From Nocardia sp. NBC_00565 (GTDB lineage: Bacteria; Actinomycetota; Actinomycetes; Mycobacteriales; Mycobacteriaceae), in contig NZ_CP107785.1 of the NCBI RefSeq assembly GCF_036345915.1, positions 5,704,001 to 5,768,000 on the forward strand: a stretch of DNA of 64,000 bases, written 5' to 3'. A model generated the notes under the pieces. It saw only the letters and a program-made list of their open reading frames with translations. It did not search any database and was not told the DNA's origin. The translations under genes and the position numbers were made by a program. Shown one piece after another: positions 11,565-18,977 of the stretch (positions within the stretch are counted from its first letter, which is position 1; each line of letters starts with the position of its first letter).

Positions 11565-12947
11565 ATGAGCATGCAGGCCGACACCGGGATGGAATCGGCG
11601 CGCCCGGTCGCCGAAATGTTCCCGTCGGGCCGACCGCCGCGGCCGGAACTGGATCGGTTCTATCGGCCGCCCCCGGGTTTCGCCCGCTTCGCCCCCGGCA
11701 CCATCCTGCGTTCCCGCAAGGTCGAGCTGGCGCTGTTCGGGCGTGTGCCACAAAAGATCTCGGCCTGGCAGCTGCTCTACCGCACCAACAACCTGCACGG
11801 CAGCGCGGAGGCGGCGGTGACGACGGTGCTGCTGCCGTGGGGAGCCGATCCGGACGAGCCGCGGCCGCTGGTCTCGTTCCAATGCGCGATCGACGGCGTC
11901 AGTTCACAGTGCCTGCCCTCGTACGCACTGCGGCGCGGCGCGCGGGCGCTCGGCTCGATTCCCCAGGTCGAGCTGCCGGTGATCGCGTACGCACTGGCCA
12001 GCGGCTGGGCGATCTCGGTGCCCGACCACGGCGGGCTGTCCGGACACTTCGGCGTGCCACGCGAGCCCGCGTATCGGTCCCTCGACGCGATCCGCGCGAG
12101 CCTGAACTTCACCCCGCTCGGCCTCACCGACTCGACACCCGTTGCGCTGTGGGGTTATTCGGGCGGCGGCCTGGCCACCGCCTGGACCGCGGAGCTGGCC
12201 GCCGAATATGCTCCGGAGCTCGATATCGTCGGCGCGGTCGCCGGTTCACCGGTCGGCGATCTCGGCGCGGCCTTCGCGCGATTGAACGGCACCTTCTTCG
12301 CGGGCTTCGCGACGGTATGCGTGGCGGGACTGCGGCGGGCCTACCCGGATCTGGATCACATCCTGCGCGCACATCTGAAATCCGAATTCCTCGACCTGCT
12401 CGCGGATGCCGAATCGCGCACCACGCTGCACCTTCTGTTCCGGTTGATGGGCAAGAACATCGACAACTACAGCCACAGCAGCTTCGCCGACCTACTCGCC
12501 GAACCCGGTCTGCAGCGGATCCTGGCCGATATCCGGCCCGGCACGCGGGCGCCCGCCATGCCGATGCTCGTCATCCAGGGCGTCAACGACGAACTCATCG
12601 CCGTCGACGATATCGACCACCACGTGGCCCGGTACGCGATCCGCGGTGCGCACGTGCGCTATCTGCGCGACCGCCTCAGCCTGCACATGCCGCTGCAGTT
12701 CATCGGCGCACCGGTCACCATGCACTGGCTCGCGGACCGATTCGACCAGCGCCCGCTGCCCGCGGCGGGCACCGAAACGGTGTGGTCGGTCGCGTTCACG
12801 AAGCGAGAAGTGTTGGGCCACTGGCGTTTTGCCCGACTGTTTGCACGCATGCTCGCAGGCAGGCCGATCCGGCGGTGCTCACCGGCCTCGGCTACAGCGA
12901 TTTCGCCGGACTGCTCGTCGGAACCCTGTTCTCGGGTGCGGTCCTGA
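11565..12947 (+). CDS. Secretory-type lipase (LIP family), altered C-terminus
   Basis: An alpha/beta-hydrolase of 460 residues in frame. The nucleophile elbow is GYSGGG (about residue 200), and candidate acid and base are VNDEL (about 347) and LSLHMP (about 373). The family hydrolyses triacylglycerols or other esters and is often secreted. No convincing signal peptide is visible here. ATG 11565 follows AAAGGATGTACAGGA. From about 12860 the reading continues only as low-complexity sequence (RRCSPASATAISPDCSSEP), while the correct coding frame shifts to a membrane protein. The last 25-30 residues are therefore probably not native. A natural stop was likely lost together with the start of the next gene. 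Confidence 0.75.
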   Translation: MSMQADTGMESARPVAEMFPSGRPPRPELDRFYRPPPGFARFAPGTILRSRKVELALFGRVPQKISAWQLLYRTNNLHGSAEAAVTTVLLPWGADPDEPRPLVSFQCAIDGVSSQCLPSYALRRGARALGSIPQVELPVIAYALASGWAISVPDHGGLSGHFGVPREPAYRSLDAIRASLNFTPLGLTDSTPVALWGYSGGGLATAWTAELAAEYAPELDIVGAVAGSPVGDLGAAFARLNGTFFAGFATVCVAGLRRAYPDLDHILRAHLKSEFLDLLADAESRTTLHLLFRLMGKNIDNYSHSSFADLLAEPGLQRILADIRPGTRAPAMPMLVIQGVNDELIAVDDIDHHVARYAIRGAHVRYLRDRLSLHMPLQFIGAPVTMHWLADRFDQRPLPAAGTETVWSVAFTKREVLGHWRFARLFARMLAGRPIRRCSPASATAISPDCSSEPCSRVRS

Positions 12948-13414
12948 TCATCGAGACGATCCGGTCCCGACGCCTCGAACCCTTCGCCGCGATCATGCTC
13001 GGCGTCTTCGCCTTCGGCTTGATCGGCTCGCTGATCAGCGGCGATGCCCGCGTGATGATTGTCAAGGATTCCGCGGGCACCGCGATCGTCGGTATCGCCT
13101 TCCTGATCAGCACGATGGTCGGCAAACCGCTGACCTATCTGTCCGCGCGCAAGGCGCTCGCGGCCGCCGGACCGGCCAAGCTCACCGAATTCGAGGACTC
13201 CTACCGCACCGACCCGGCCAAGCGCCGCGGCTTCACCACCCTCGCGGCGGCCTGGGGCGTCGGTCTGCTCGCGGAGGCGTCCGTCCGGATCCTGCTCGCC
13301 TACCAGCTGCCCATCCACACCATGGCCTGGCTGTCCCCGGTTCTGTCGATCGTCTTCTTCGCCCCGCTGATCGCCCTGAGCGTTCGCTTCGTCAAACGCG
13401 CCCGCCGCGCCTGA
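12875..13414 (+). CDS. VC0807-type membrane protein, N-terminally truncated
   Basis: From the GTG at 12875 the frame encodes VLTGLGYSDFAGLLVGTLFS and three further hydrophobic stretches, ending RFVKRARRA: 179 residues. Full-length members of this family normally have one more N-terminal helix and about 220-240 residues. Here that part is replaced by the 3' end of the lipase gene in another frame. Start codons further upstream in this frame exist only inside lipase coding sequence. Function of the family is unknown. It converges on the PadR gene with 5 bases between stops. Confidence 0.55.
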   Translation: MLTGLGYSDFAGLLVGTLFSGAVLIIETIRSRRLEPFAAIMLGVFAFGLIGSLISGDARVMIVKDSAGTAIVGIAFLISTMVGKPLTYLSARKALAAAGPAKLTEFEDSYRTDPAKRRGFTTLAAAWGVGLLAEASVRILLAYQLPIHTMAWLSPVLSIVFFAPLIALSVRFVKRARRA

Positions 13415-13419
13415 CTCCC

Positions 13420-13974
13420 CTACTCGCGCTGCCGATCCCGGCCTTCGGGATCGGCGGCGAGGTCTTCCCAGAACTCGACGTAGGCCTGCTCGTGCAGGAT
13501 GCCGAGCCGCAGGATGCGGGCACGCGAAACGCCGCGGATCTTGTCGGTGGGATCGCTCTCGGCCCGCAGTCCGCGGTAGAGCTCGAGCAGACGACGATGC
13601 TCCGCGGCCTGACTTTCGGCCAGCGCGACCACATCGCCCGGGTCGCCCAGATCGGCGAAGAAGAGTTTGAGCTGCGCCGGGTCCCGGGTTTCGGCGGGCG
13701 GGCTGTGCGGATCGGCGAGCCAGCGCCGCAACTCGGCCCGGCCGGTATCGGTGAGATGGAAGAGCCTGCGCCGCCGCCCGCCCTGTTCGGCCTCCTCGTT
13801 GAGCAACCCCTGCTCGGCCAGGCGCACGGGAATCCGATAGAGCTGCGCATGCGGCACCGGCCAGAAGTAGTCCACGCTCTCTTCGAGTCTGGCCTTCAAC
13901 TCATAGGGCGTGAGCGGCCCGTGCCTGGCGATCAGCCCCAGCACGATGTGGTCCTGCGGCCCGAGCTCCGGCAT
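13420..13974 (-). CDS. PadR-family transcriptional repressor
   Basis: A 184-residue regulator. The winged helix-turn-helix occupies about residues 5-85 (LGLIARHGPLTPYELKARLE, then LYRIPVRLAEQGLL, then RRLFHLTDTGRAELRRWL). A C-terminal helical dimerisation part follows (about 100-175). ATG 13974 has GAGGAGG a few bases upstream. It is divergent from a SnoaL-like gene, and two 13-bp palindromes with 36-base spacing fill the space between them. Autoregulation plus repression of the neighbour is the likely scheme, as in other PadR pairs. Confidence 0.88.
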   Translation of the reverse strand: MPELGPQDHIVLGLIARHGPLTPYELKARLEESVDYFWPVPHAQLYRIPVRLAEQGLLNEEAEQGGRRRRLFHLTDTGRAELRRWLADPHSPPAETRDPAQLKLFFADLGDPGDVVALAESQAAEHRRLLELYRGLRAESDPTDKIRGVSRARILRLGILHEQAYVEFWEDLAADPEGRDRQRE

Positions 13975-14000
13975 GCCGCCTCCTCGCTCGCATTGACACC

Positions 14001-14049
14001 GTCTCACTGAGACTATAAGTTAGTGCCAGCGAGACCGTATCACTGATAC
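14001..14049. promoter_or_regulatory. Twin PadR-type operators
   Basis: GTCTCACTGAGAC (14001-14013) and GTATCACTGATAC (14037-14049) are both perfect 6-1-6 palindromes. They are embedded in two near-identical 20-base direct repeats and start 36 bases apart. The two differ by a compensating pair of changes (C/G to A/T in both arms), so symmetry is preserved by selection. They lie in the intergenic space of the PadR/SnoaL-like divergent pair and likely cover both promoters. Confidence 0.65.
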
Positions 14050-14064
14050 TATCAAGGAGTGAGG

Positions 14065-14466
14065 ATGCGCGACTTCGGCATCGACCTGTTCGACCAGTGG
14101 ACCGCGATGTGGAACGGCGAGCTGGCGCTCGCGGACAAGATCATGGCCCCCGAATTCACCCTCCGCTACGCCCAGCCGGGCACCGACGTCTACGACGACA
14201 TCCACGATCCGCGGGCCCTCGCCACACGGATCGCCGCGCACCGCGAGTCGGCTCCCGGACTTCGATTCGAACCGCAAGGCGAGGCGGTCATCGAAATGGA
14301 CGACGCCCGAACGGGATTCGTGGCACACCCATATGGGGCGGAGTTCACCGGACCGGATGGCCGGACGGTGTCCGTGAGCGGCACCGATATCCTGCGCACC
14401 GTCGCGGGTGTCATCACCGAGGTCTGGTCGGCCTCCGGCGGGCGCGGCGGCCGCAGCTACTACTGA
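14065..14466 (+). CDS. SnoaL/NTF2-like small protein
   Basis: A 133-residue single-domain protein of the NTF2-like fold: an N-terminal helix (LFDQWTAMWNGELALADKIM), then APEFTLRYAQPGT and a C-terminal sheet (VSVSGTDILRTVAGVITEVW). Relatives act as polyketide cyclases, isomerases or stress proteins; no catalytic residues can be named with certainty. ATG 14065 has AAGGAG 5 bases upstream; GTG 14059 overlaps that site. It is controlled from the palindromic region shared with the PadR repressor. Its end overlaps the convergent membrane protein gene by 7 bases. Confidence 0.75.
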   Translation: MRDFGIDLFDQWTAMWNGELALADKIMAPEFTLRYAQPGTDVYDDIHDPRALATRIAAHRESAPGLRFEPQGEAVIEMDDARTGFVAHPYGAEFTGPDGRTVSVSGTDILRTVAGVITEVWSASGGRGGRSYY

Positions 14467-15887
14467 CCCAGGCCCATCGGTGGGAGGTATTCACCCACCA
14501 GGGTGCGGTGCCACCAGTTTCGGTCATGCCGTAGTTCGGCGCGGGTTGCGAAGCGGTACAAGTAGATTCGCGCCCGCACGTAGCGGGGCGGGGAGTCGGG
14601 GAAGGGGCACCGGCGCAGCAGTCGCAACGTCGCCGGATCGTTGCGCAACAGCCGCTCGACAAAGGCGAGCAGCCAACCGCGGGCATACGTCGGTGAGATC
14701 GCGGCGAACCACATCAACCAGTCCAGCCGCAAATGGTATGGGGCCCACTGCCTCGGCAGTCGACGCGGGTCGCCCGGTTTGCCCTTGAACTCGTACTCCC
14801 GCCAGCGCGTCCGCTCAGTGATATCGGCTTCGTCGGTGCCCTCGAACACCACCTCCTCGCGGGTCCGGCCGATATTGCCGAACGCACCGTAGGTGTTGAC
14901 GAGGTGCAGCGGATTGAAGGACACGTTCATGCGCTGATGCCGGGAGATCAGGTTGCGCGCGGGCCAGTAGCTGAGGAACACCACGGCGACGGTGAACGCG
15001 ATGATCAGGCCCGCGAACCACGGTGGCGCGGCGGGCAATGCCGGCGGGTCGGGTACCGGCAGCACCGCCGCGGCCGACGATCCGGCGATCGCGGTGGCGG
15101 CCAGCAGGATCGTCATCCAATTCAGCCAGGCGAAGTTCCCGGACAGCACCAGCCACAGCTGAGTGACGATGAGGAACGCCGCGGCCACACTCGCCACCGG
15201 CTGCGGCGCGAAGAGTCCGAAAGGCACGACCAGCTGCGCGAAGTGGTTGGCCGCCACCTCGACTCGATGCAGCGGCCTGGGCAGTCGGTGGAAGAACCAG
15301 CTCAGCGGACCGGGCATCGGCTGGGTCTCATGGTGGTAGTACAGGCAGGTCAGATCCCGCCAGCAGGCATCCCCGCGCAACTTGATCAGCCCGGCGCCGA
15401 ACTCCACCCGGAACAACAGCCACCGCGCCAACCACAACACCAGCACCGGCGGTGCGACCCGATCGTTGCCGAGGAAGATCGCGAGGAACCCGGCCTCCAG
15501 CAGCAGGGACTCCCAGCCGAAGGCGTACCAGGCCTGCCCAACATTGACGATCGACAGATACAACACCCACAGCACCGCCCACAGCAGCATCGCCGCCCAC
15601 AGGGGTACCAGATGCGGCGCACCGACCGCCATCGCGGCCGACAGCAGCACGCCACACCAGGCCACGGCGGTGAAGAACCGATCCGAGAAGTGGAACTGGA
15701 AGATGCTGGGCGCCGAGCGGAACGAAACCCGCCGCACGAAACGCGACACCGGCAACATTCCCCGCTCCCCGATCAGCGCCGGGAATTGCCGCGCCGCCGC
15801 CAGGAACGCGATCAGGTAGATGACGCCGAGGCCGTGCTGGAAAACCAGCCTGCCCAGCCAGTACTCGGAGTCGGTGAAGGACATCAT
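14460..15887 (-). CDS. Lipase maturation factor (LMF1) family membrane protein
   Basis: A 475-residue polytopic membrane protein with roughly eight hydrophobic segments between residues 15 and 310. The family's conserved core is visible: FGWESLLLEAGFLAIFLG, then RVEFGAGLIKLRGDACWRDL and CLYYHHETQPMPGPLSWFFH, and in the C-terminal part LVNTYGAFGNIGRTREEVVF and PYHLRLDWLMWFAA. In vertebrates LMF1 helps lipases fold in the ER; the role of actinobacterial homologues is not established. A secretory lipase gene 1.5 kb away gives a tempting but unproven link. The start is ATG 15887 or the adjacent ATG 15884, after GGGGGAG. Confidence 0.85.
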   Translation of the reverse strand: MMSFTDSEYWLGRLVFQHGLGVIYLIAFLAAARQFPALIGERGMLPVSRFVRRVSFRSAPSIFQFHFSDRFFTAVAWCGVLLSAAMAVGAPHLVPLWAAMLLWAVLWVLYLSIVNVGQAWYAFGWESLLLEAGFLAIFLGNDRVAPPVLVLWLARWLLFRVEFGAGLIKLRGDACWRDLTCLYYHHETQPMPGPLSWFFHRLPRPLHRVEVAANHFAQLVVPFGLFAPQPVASVAAAFLIVTQLWLVLSGNFAWLNWMTILLAATAIAGSSAAAVLPVPDPPALPAAPPWFAGLIIAFTVAVVFLSYWPARNLISRHQRMNVSFNPLHLVNTYGAFGNIGRTREEVVFEGTDEADITERTRWREYEFKGKPGDPRRLPRQWAPYHLRLDWLMWFAAISPTYARGWLLAFVERLLRNDPATLRLLRRCPFPDSPPRYVRARIYLYRFATRAELRHDRNWWHRTLVGEYLPPMGLGQ

Positions 15888-16083
15888 TGTCCGCTCCCCC
15901 GTACCACCCCCAGTGCCACCGAGAGCGAATCCGACGCGGCAGCGGCACCCCGTCGATCACCGAAGGGCGTCATACCGAAGCGGTACCCGACAGCCACGTG
16001 GGCAAACAGGCCCCGCTCAGCGCTACTCGAACAACTGGTCGTCGAGGATATCCGTATCGCCGTCGACCGATTTCAATCATGAC

Positions 16084-16500
16084 CTAGATCGACACCGCCG
16101 CCGATCTTTTTTCCACATCTCGAGAGGTGGCCTTCGATCTATCGCCTTCGAGGACGGCCGCGAGGTATTCGGAAATGGCGTCGCGGTTGCGAATGAGAAC
16201 CTCGATGCGGCGGGTCATCCGGTCGCGCTCGTGCTCCAACGTCGCGATCATCTCCGGAGTGGCATCCGAGAAGTGGATGACGCGGGGCTTGTCGAGACAC
16301 GGCAGGATCTGCTTGATGATCCGGGTGGGCAGACCGGCATCGAGCAGCCCGCGAATCTGGCGGACCCGGTCGACGAACGCGTCGTCATACGCGCGGTAGC
16401 CGTTCGCACAGCGTTGCGAGACGATCAGGCCCTGCTCTTCGTAGTACCGCAGGAGTCGGCGCGAAGTTCCGGTACGTTGCGACAGCTCTCCGATGCGCAT
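16084..16500 (-). CDS. MerR-family transcriptional regulator
   Basis: A 138-residue MerR protein. The winged helix-turn-helix spans residues 1-70 (MRIGELSQRTGTSRRLLRYY, YEEQGLI, NGYRAYDD), followed by the long dimerisation helix (about 75-115). No Cys cluster for metal or redox sensing is present, so it is probably a drug- or ligand-responsive type. ATG 16500 is preferred, with GAGG 8 bases upstream; GTG 16509 is in frame but has no ribosome-binding site. It is divergent from an MFS exporter, and a 22-bp perfect palindrome lies between them. Confidence 0.9.
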   Translation of the reverse strand: MRIGELSQRTGTSRRLLRYYEEQGLIVSQRCANGYRAYDDAFVDRVRQIRGLLDAGLPTRIIKQILPCLDKPRVIHFSDATPEMIATLEHERDRMTRRIEVLIRNRDAISEYLAAVLEGDRSKATSRDVEKRSAAVSI

Positions 16501-16530
16501 GTGGGCCACCTCATAGGACGGGACAGCTTG

Positions 16531-16552
16531 ACCCTCACATTAATGTGAGGGT
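16531..16552. promoter_or_regulatory. 22-bp perfect palindrome, MerR operator
   Basis: Arms ACCCTCACATT and AATGTGAGGGT meet without a spacer. A -35-like TTGACC (16528-16533) overlaps the left arm on the + strand. This is the classic placement of a MerR site within an over-long promoter spacer. The MFS start is only 14 bases after the palindrome, so the transcript may be leaderless or very short. Confidence 0.7.
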
Positions 16553-16566
16553 TCGAGCATACGTGC

Positions 16567-17817
16567 ATGGTCAATCGCACAGCACACTCGAACGACTCTC
16601 CGATAGCGAAAGATCGCCCGCGACTGCCGATTTCGGCATTGCTGGCGCTGACGACCGCCGCCTTCCTCACGGTGCTCACCGAAGCCCTGCCTGCCGGTGT
16701 ACTGCCGGGCATGAGCGCCGGCCTGCACGTCAGCGAGTCGGCGACCGGACAACTGGTGACGGTCTACGCGATCGGCACCGCGCTGTCGGCGATTCCGTTG
16801 TCGGCCGCGACGGCAGGATGGCGGCGCAAACACCTGCTACTCGCCGGGGTGGCGGGCTTCCTGGTGGCGAACACGGTGACCGCGGCATCACTGGTGTTCG
16901 CACTGACGCTCATGGCCCGGTTCGTCGCCGGGATCGCGGCCGGGGTGGTGTGGGCCCTGCTGGTCGGCTACGCCCGCCGGATGACGCCGGAAGCATTGCA
17001 GGGCAAGGCGATTGCGATCGTCATGGCCGGTATTCCACTCGCCTTGTCGCTGGGAATTCCGGCGGGGACGTTCCTGGGCGCGACGCTCGGCTGGCAGATC
17101 ACCTTCGGCGTGATGTCGGTGCTCGCGGTGCTGCTGATCGGATGGATCGCGGCGACCGTACCGGATTTCCCGGGACCGGGCCGGGCCGGGCGCATCCCGA
17201 TCGTGGCGACCGCGAAAGTACCGGGCGTGGCTGCGGTGCTCTTCGTGACGCTGACATTCGTGCTGGCGCACAACATTCTCTACACCTACATCGCCACCTT
17301 CCTCGACGAGGTCGAGCTGGGCGGGCAGGTCGGTCCGGTGTTGTCGGTCTTCGGCATCGCGTCGATGGTGAGTATCTGGTTCACCGGAGCGCACATCGAT
17401 CGCCGATTGCGCGGATTGACCGTTGCCGCAACGATTCTGGTCGCGATTGCGGTAGCGATATTGGCTGCGCTGTCCGGTAGCGCGGCGCTGGTGTTCGCGG
17501 CGGCGACACTGTGGGGCCTCGGCTGGGGTGGTGTACCCACGCTGCTGCAGACCGCCGCGGCCATCGCGGGCGGCGAGGCCGCCGATACCGCGCAAGCCAT
17601 GCTGGTCACCCTCTGGAACGCGGCAATGGCAGGCGGCGGCGTCATCGGCGGCATCCTGCTGTCCGCATTGGGACCACGGGCCTTCCCGTGGACCGTGCTG
17701 GCATTGCTCGCCGTGAGCTTGCTCGCGATCATGACCGCCCGGTCGCGTCCGTTGGCGCGGGCGGCACGTCCCATGCGGCAGGGGTCTGCGTCGCGCAATG
17801 GCGTGCTTCGTTCATGA
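16567..17817 (+). CDS. MFS transporter, DHA1/AraJ-like exporter
   Basis: A 416-residue major facilitator with about 12 hydrophobic segments and a central cytoplasmic loop (about 195-215). The motif A region between helices 2 and 3 reads LSAATAGWRRKHLLLAG. The N-terminal helix has the DHA1-like LTEALPAGVLPGMSAGLHVS. Such proteins export drugs, sugars or nucleosides by proton antiport. Together with the divergent MerR regulator and the shared palindrome it forms a typical inducible efflux unit. ATG 16567 has no clear ribosome-binding site, which fits a leaderless message. Confidence 0.9.
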   Translation: MVNRTAHSNDSPIAKDRPRLPISALLALTTAAFLTVLTEALPAGVLPGMSAGLHVSESATGQLVTVYAIGTALSAIPLSAATAGWRRKHLLLAGVAGFLVANTVTAASLVFALTLMARFVAGIAAGVVWALLVGYARRMTPEALQGKAIAIVMAGIPLALSLGIPAGTFLGATLGWQITFGVMSVLAVLLIGWIAATVPDFPGPGRAGRIPIVATAKVPGVAAVLFVTLTFVLAHNILYTYIATFLDEVELGGQVGPVLSVFGIASMVSIWFTGAHIDRRLRGLTVAATILVAIAVAILAALSGSAALVFAAATLWGLGWGGVPTLLQTAAAIAGGEAADTAQAMLVTLWNAAMAGGGVIGGILLSALGPRAFPWTVLALLAVSLLAIMTARSRPLARAARPMRQGSASRNGVLRS

Positions 17818-18139
17818 GAGCGCGCGCGGGTGGGGTGAGGTGGCTTCGGCGACGGACCGCGGCGACCGCAAAAGGCGCCGACCCTGCCGCGACCCAGTAC
17901 CTCGATGCCGGACTGGTCATTTCGTCGAGGTCCTCACCCGCAGCGGCTATCCCGAGGCCCGGGCGATGGCGAACTCCGCCGGAGCGGGCAGAGATCGGTG
18001 GCGCACGTCACATCACCGTGCTGTCACACGGGCACAGGCACCGGCATCTTGTGTTCGTCCAGGTACCGAGTGGGCGCAGGCGGCCCGCCGCGCGCAGCTT
18101 CCCGGACCGTTTACCAGTAACCAGTGAAGGACAGTCGTC
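17818..18139. other. Intergenic stretch without a recognised gene
   Basis: These 322 bases lie between the MFS gene and the NAD(P)-binding protein. Open frames are present, as everywhere in this GC-rich DNA, but none resembles a known family. The only feature noted is a sigma-factor-like promoter at 18022-18048. Confidence 0.5.
18022..18048 (+). promoter_or_regulatory. Possible ECF41-type promoter
   Basis: TGTCACA (18022-18028) is followed after exactly 16 bases by CATC (18045-18048). This is close to the ECF41 consensus as I recall it (TGTCACA, 16 bases, CGTC), with one mismatch. It lies about 90 bases before the start of an NAD(P)-binding oxidoreductase gene, a typical ECF41 target class. 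The only ECF41 factor in the window is encoded at 373-1275. Confidence 0.35.
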
Positions 18140-18835
18140 ATGCGAATCACCGTCTTCGGAGCCAATGGCCCCACCGGCCGCCTGCTCACCGGCCAGGCAC
18201 TTGCCGCCGGACATCGGGTCACCGCGGTCACCCGGCAGCCGGACTCGTTTCCACTGCACCATGATCGGCTCGAGGTAATCGGTGCCGATGTGCTCGATCC
18301 GGAGGCCGTCGACGCAGCCGTGGCGCAGCGGGATGCGGTGCTTTCGACGCTCGGGGTGCCCGCTGGAAAGGAACCGATCAGCACCTATTCGCGTGGTGCG
18401 GCCAATATTGTCGCCGCGATGCAACGGCATCGGGTGCGCCGGCTCGCCATGGTCAGCTCGAGCGGGGTCGACCCGCACCCGTACTCCGATGGCGGGTTCC
18501 TGTTCAACCGAGTATTCCTGCCATACGTGACGCGGGTGCTGGGTAAGACGCTGTACGACGATATGCGGCGGATGGAAGCGCTGGTCCGGGCCAGCGATCT
18601 GGACTGGACGATCGTGCGCCCGAGCGGGCTCTACCACCTGCCGTCGGTCACCGGCTACACCCTCGTCGAGGGCCACGCCGACGGCAGGTTCACCGCCCGT
18701 GCGGACCTGGCCGCGAGCATGCTGGCCCTGCTGGACGACAACCGCTACCGCCGTAGCACCGTCGGCATCATCACCACCGTCGACAACCCCACCTTGCTCC
18801 AGTGGATCCGCCGGGAAGCACTCACCAAAAGCTGA
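18140..18835 (+). CDS. NAD(P)-binding oxidoreductase, atypical SDR (NmrA-like)
   Basis: A 231-residue Rossmann-fold protein. The nucleotide-binding motif sits at the very start (ITVFGANGPTGRLL, a GxxGxxG type), then GADVLDPEAV around residue 48, MVSSSGVD around 108 and DWTIVRPSGLY around 155. The usual SDR catalytic Tyr-x-x-x-Lys is not clearly placed, as in the a5/NmrA-like branch. Members reduce quinones or biliverdin or act as redox sensors. ATG 18140 follows AAGGA at suitable spacing. An ECF41-like promoter lies upstream. Confidence 0.85.
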   Translation: MRITVFGANGPTGRLLTGQALAAGHRVTAVTRQPDSFPLHHDRLEVIGADVLDPEAVDAAVAQRDAVLSTLGVPAGKEPISTYSRGAANIVAAMQRHRVRRLAMVSSSGVDPHPYSDGGFLFNRVFLPYVTRVLGKTLYDDMRRMEALVRASDLDWTIVRPSGLYHLPSVTGYTLVEGHADGRFTARADLAASMLALLDDNRYRRSTVGIITTVDNPTLLQWIRREALTKS

Positions 18836-18961
18836 GCCGCCGACGCCGCGATCGGCGTCTCCCGCATCACCGCCTGGCGCAACCTGGGGAAACTGGCCGG
18901 GCGCCGCGCCGATTACGGCAGGGCGGGGCGGCCGAAGACCCGGTATCGCTGGAAGGGCTGA
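18836..18961 (+). pseudogene. C-terminal winged-helix remnant, possibly of a Fic-family gene
   Basis: Directly after the reductase stop, an open frame without a start codon reads GVSRITAWRNLGKLAG and ends GRPKTRYRWKG before a TGA at 18959. This resembles the winged-helix tail that closes many Fic-domain proteins. Only 41 codons remain. It may be the relic of a gene removed by the rearrangement that placed the reductase here. The assignment is weak. Confidence 0.3.
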
Positions 18962-18977
18962 GCGCCCGTCCCAGGTG

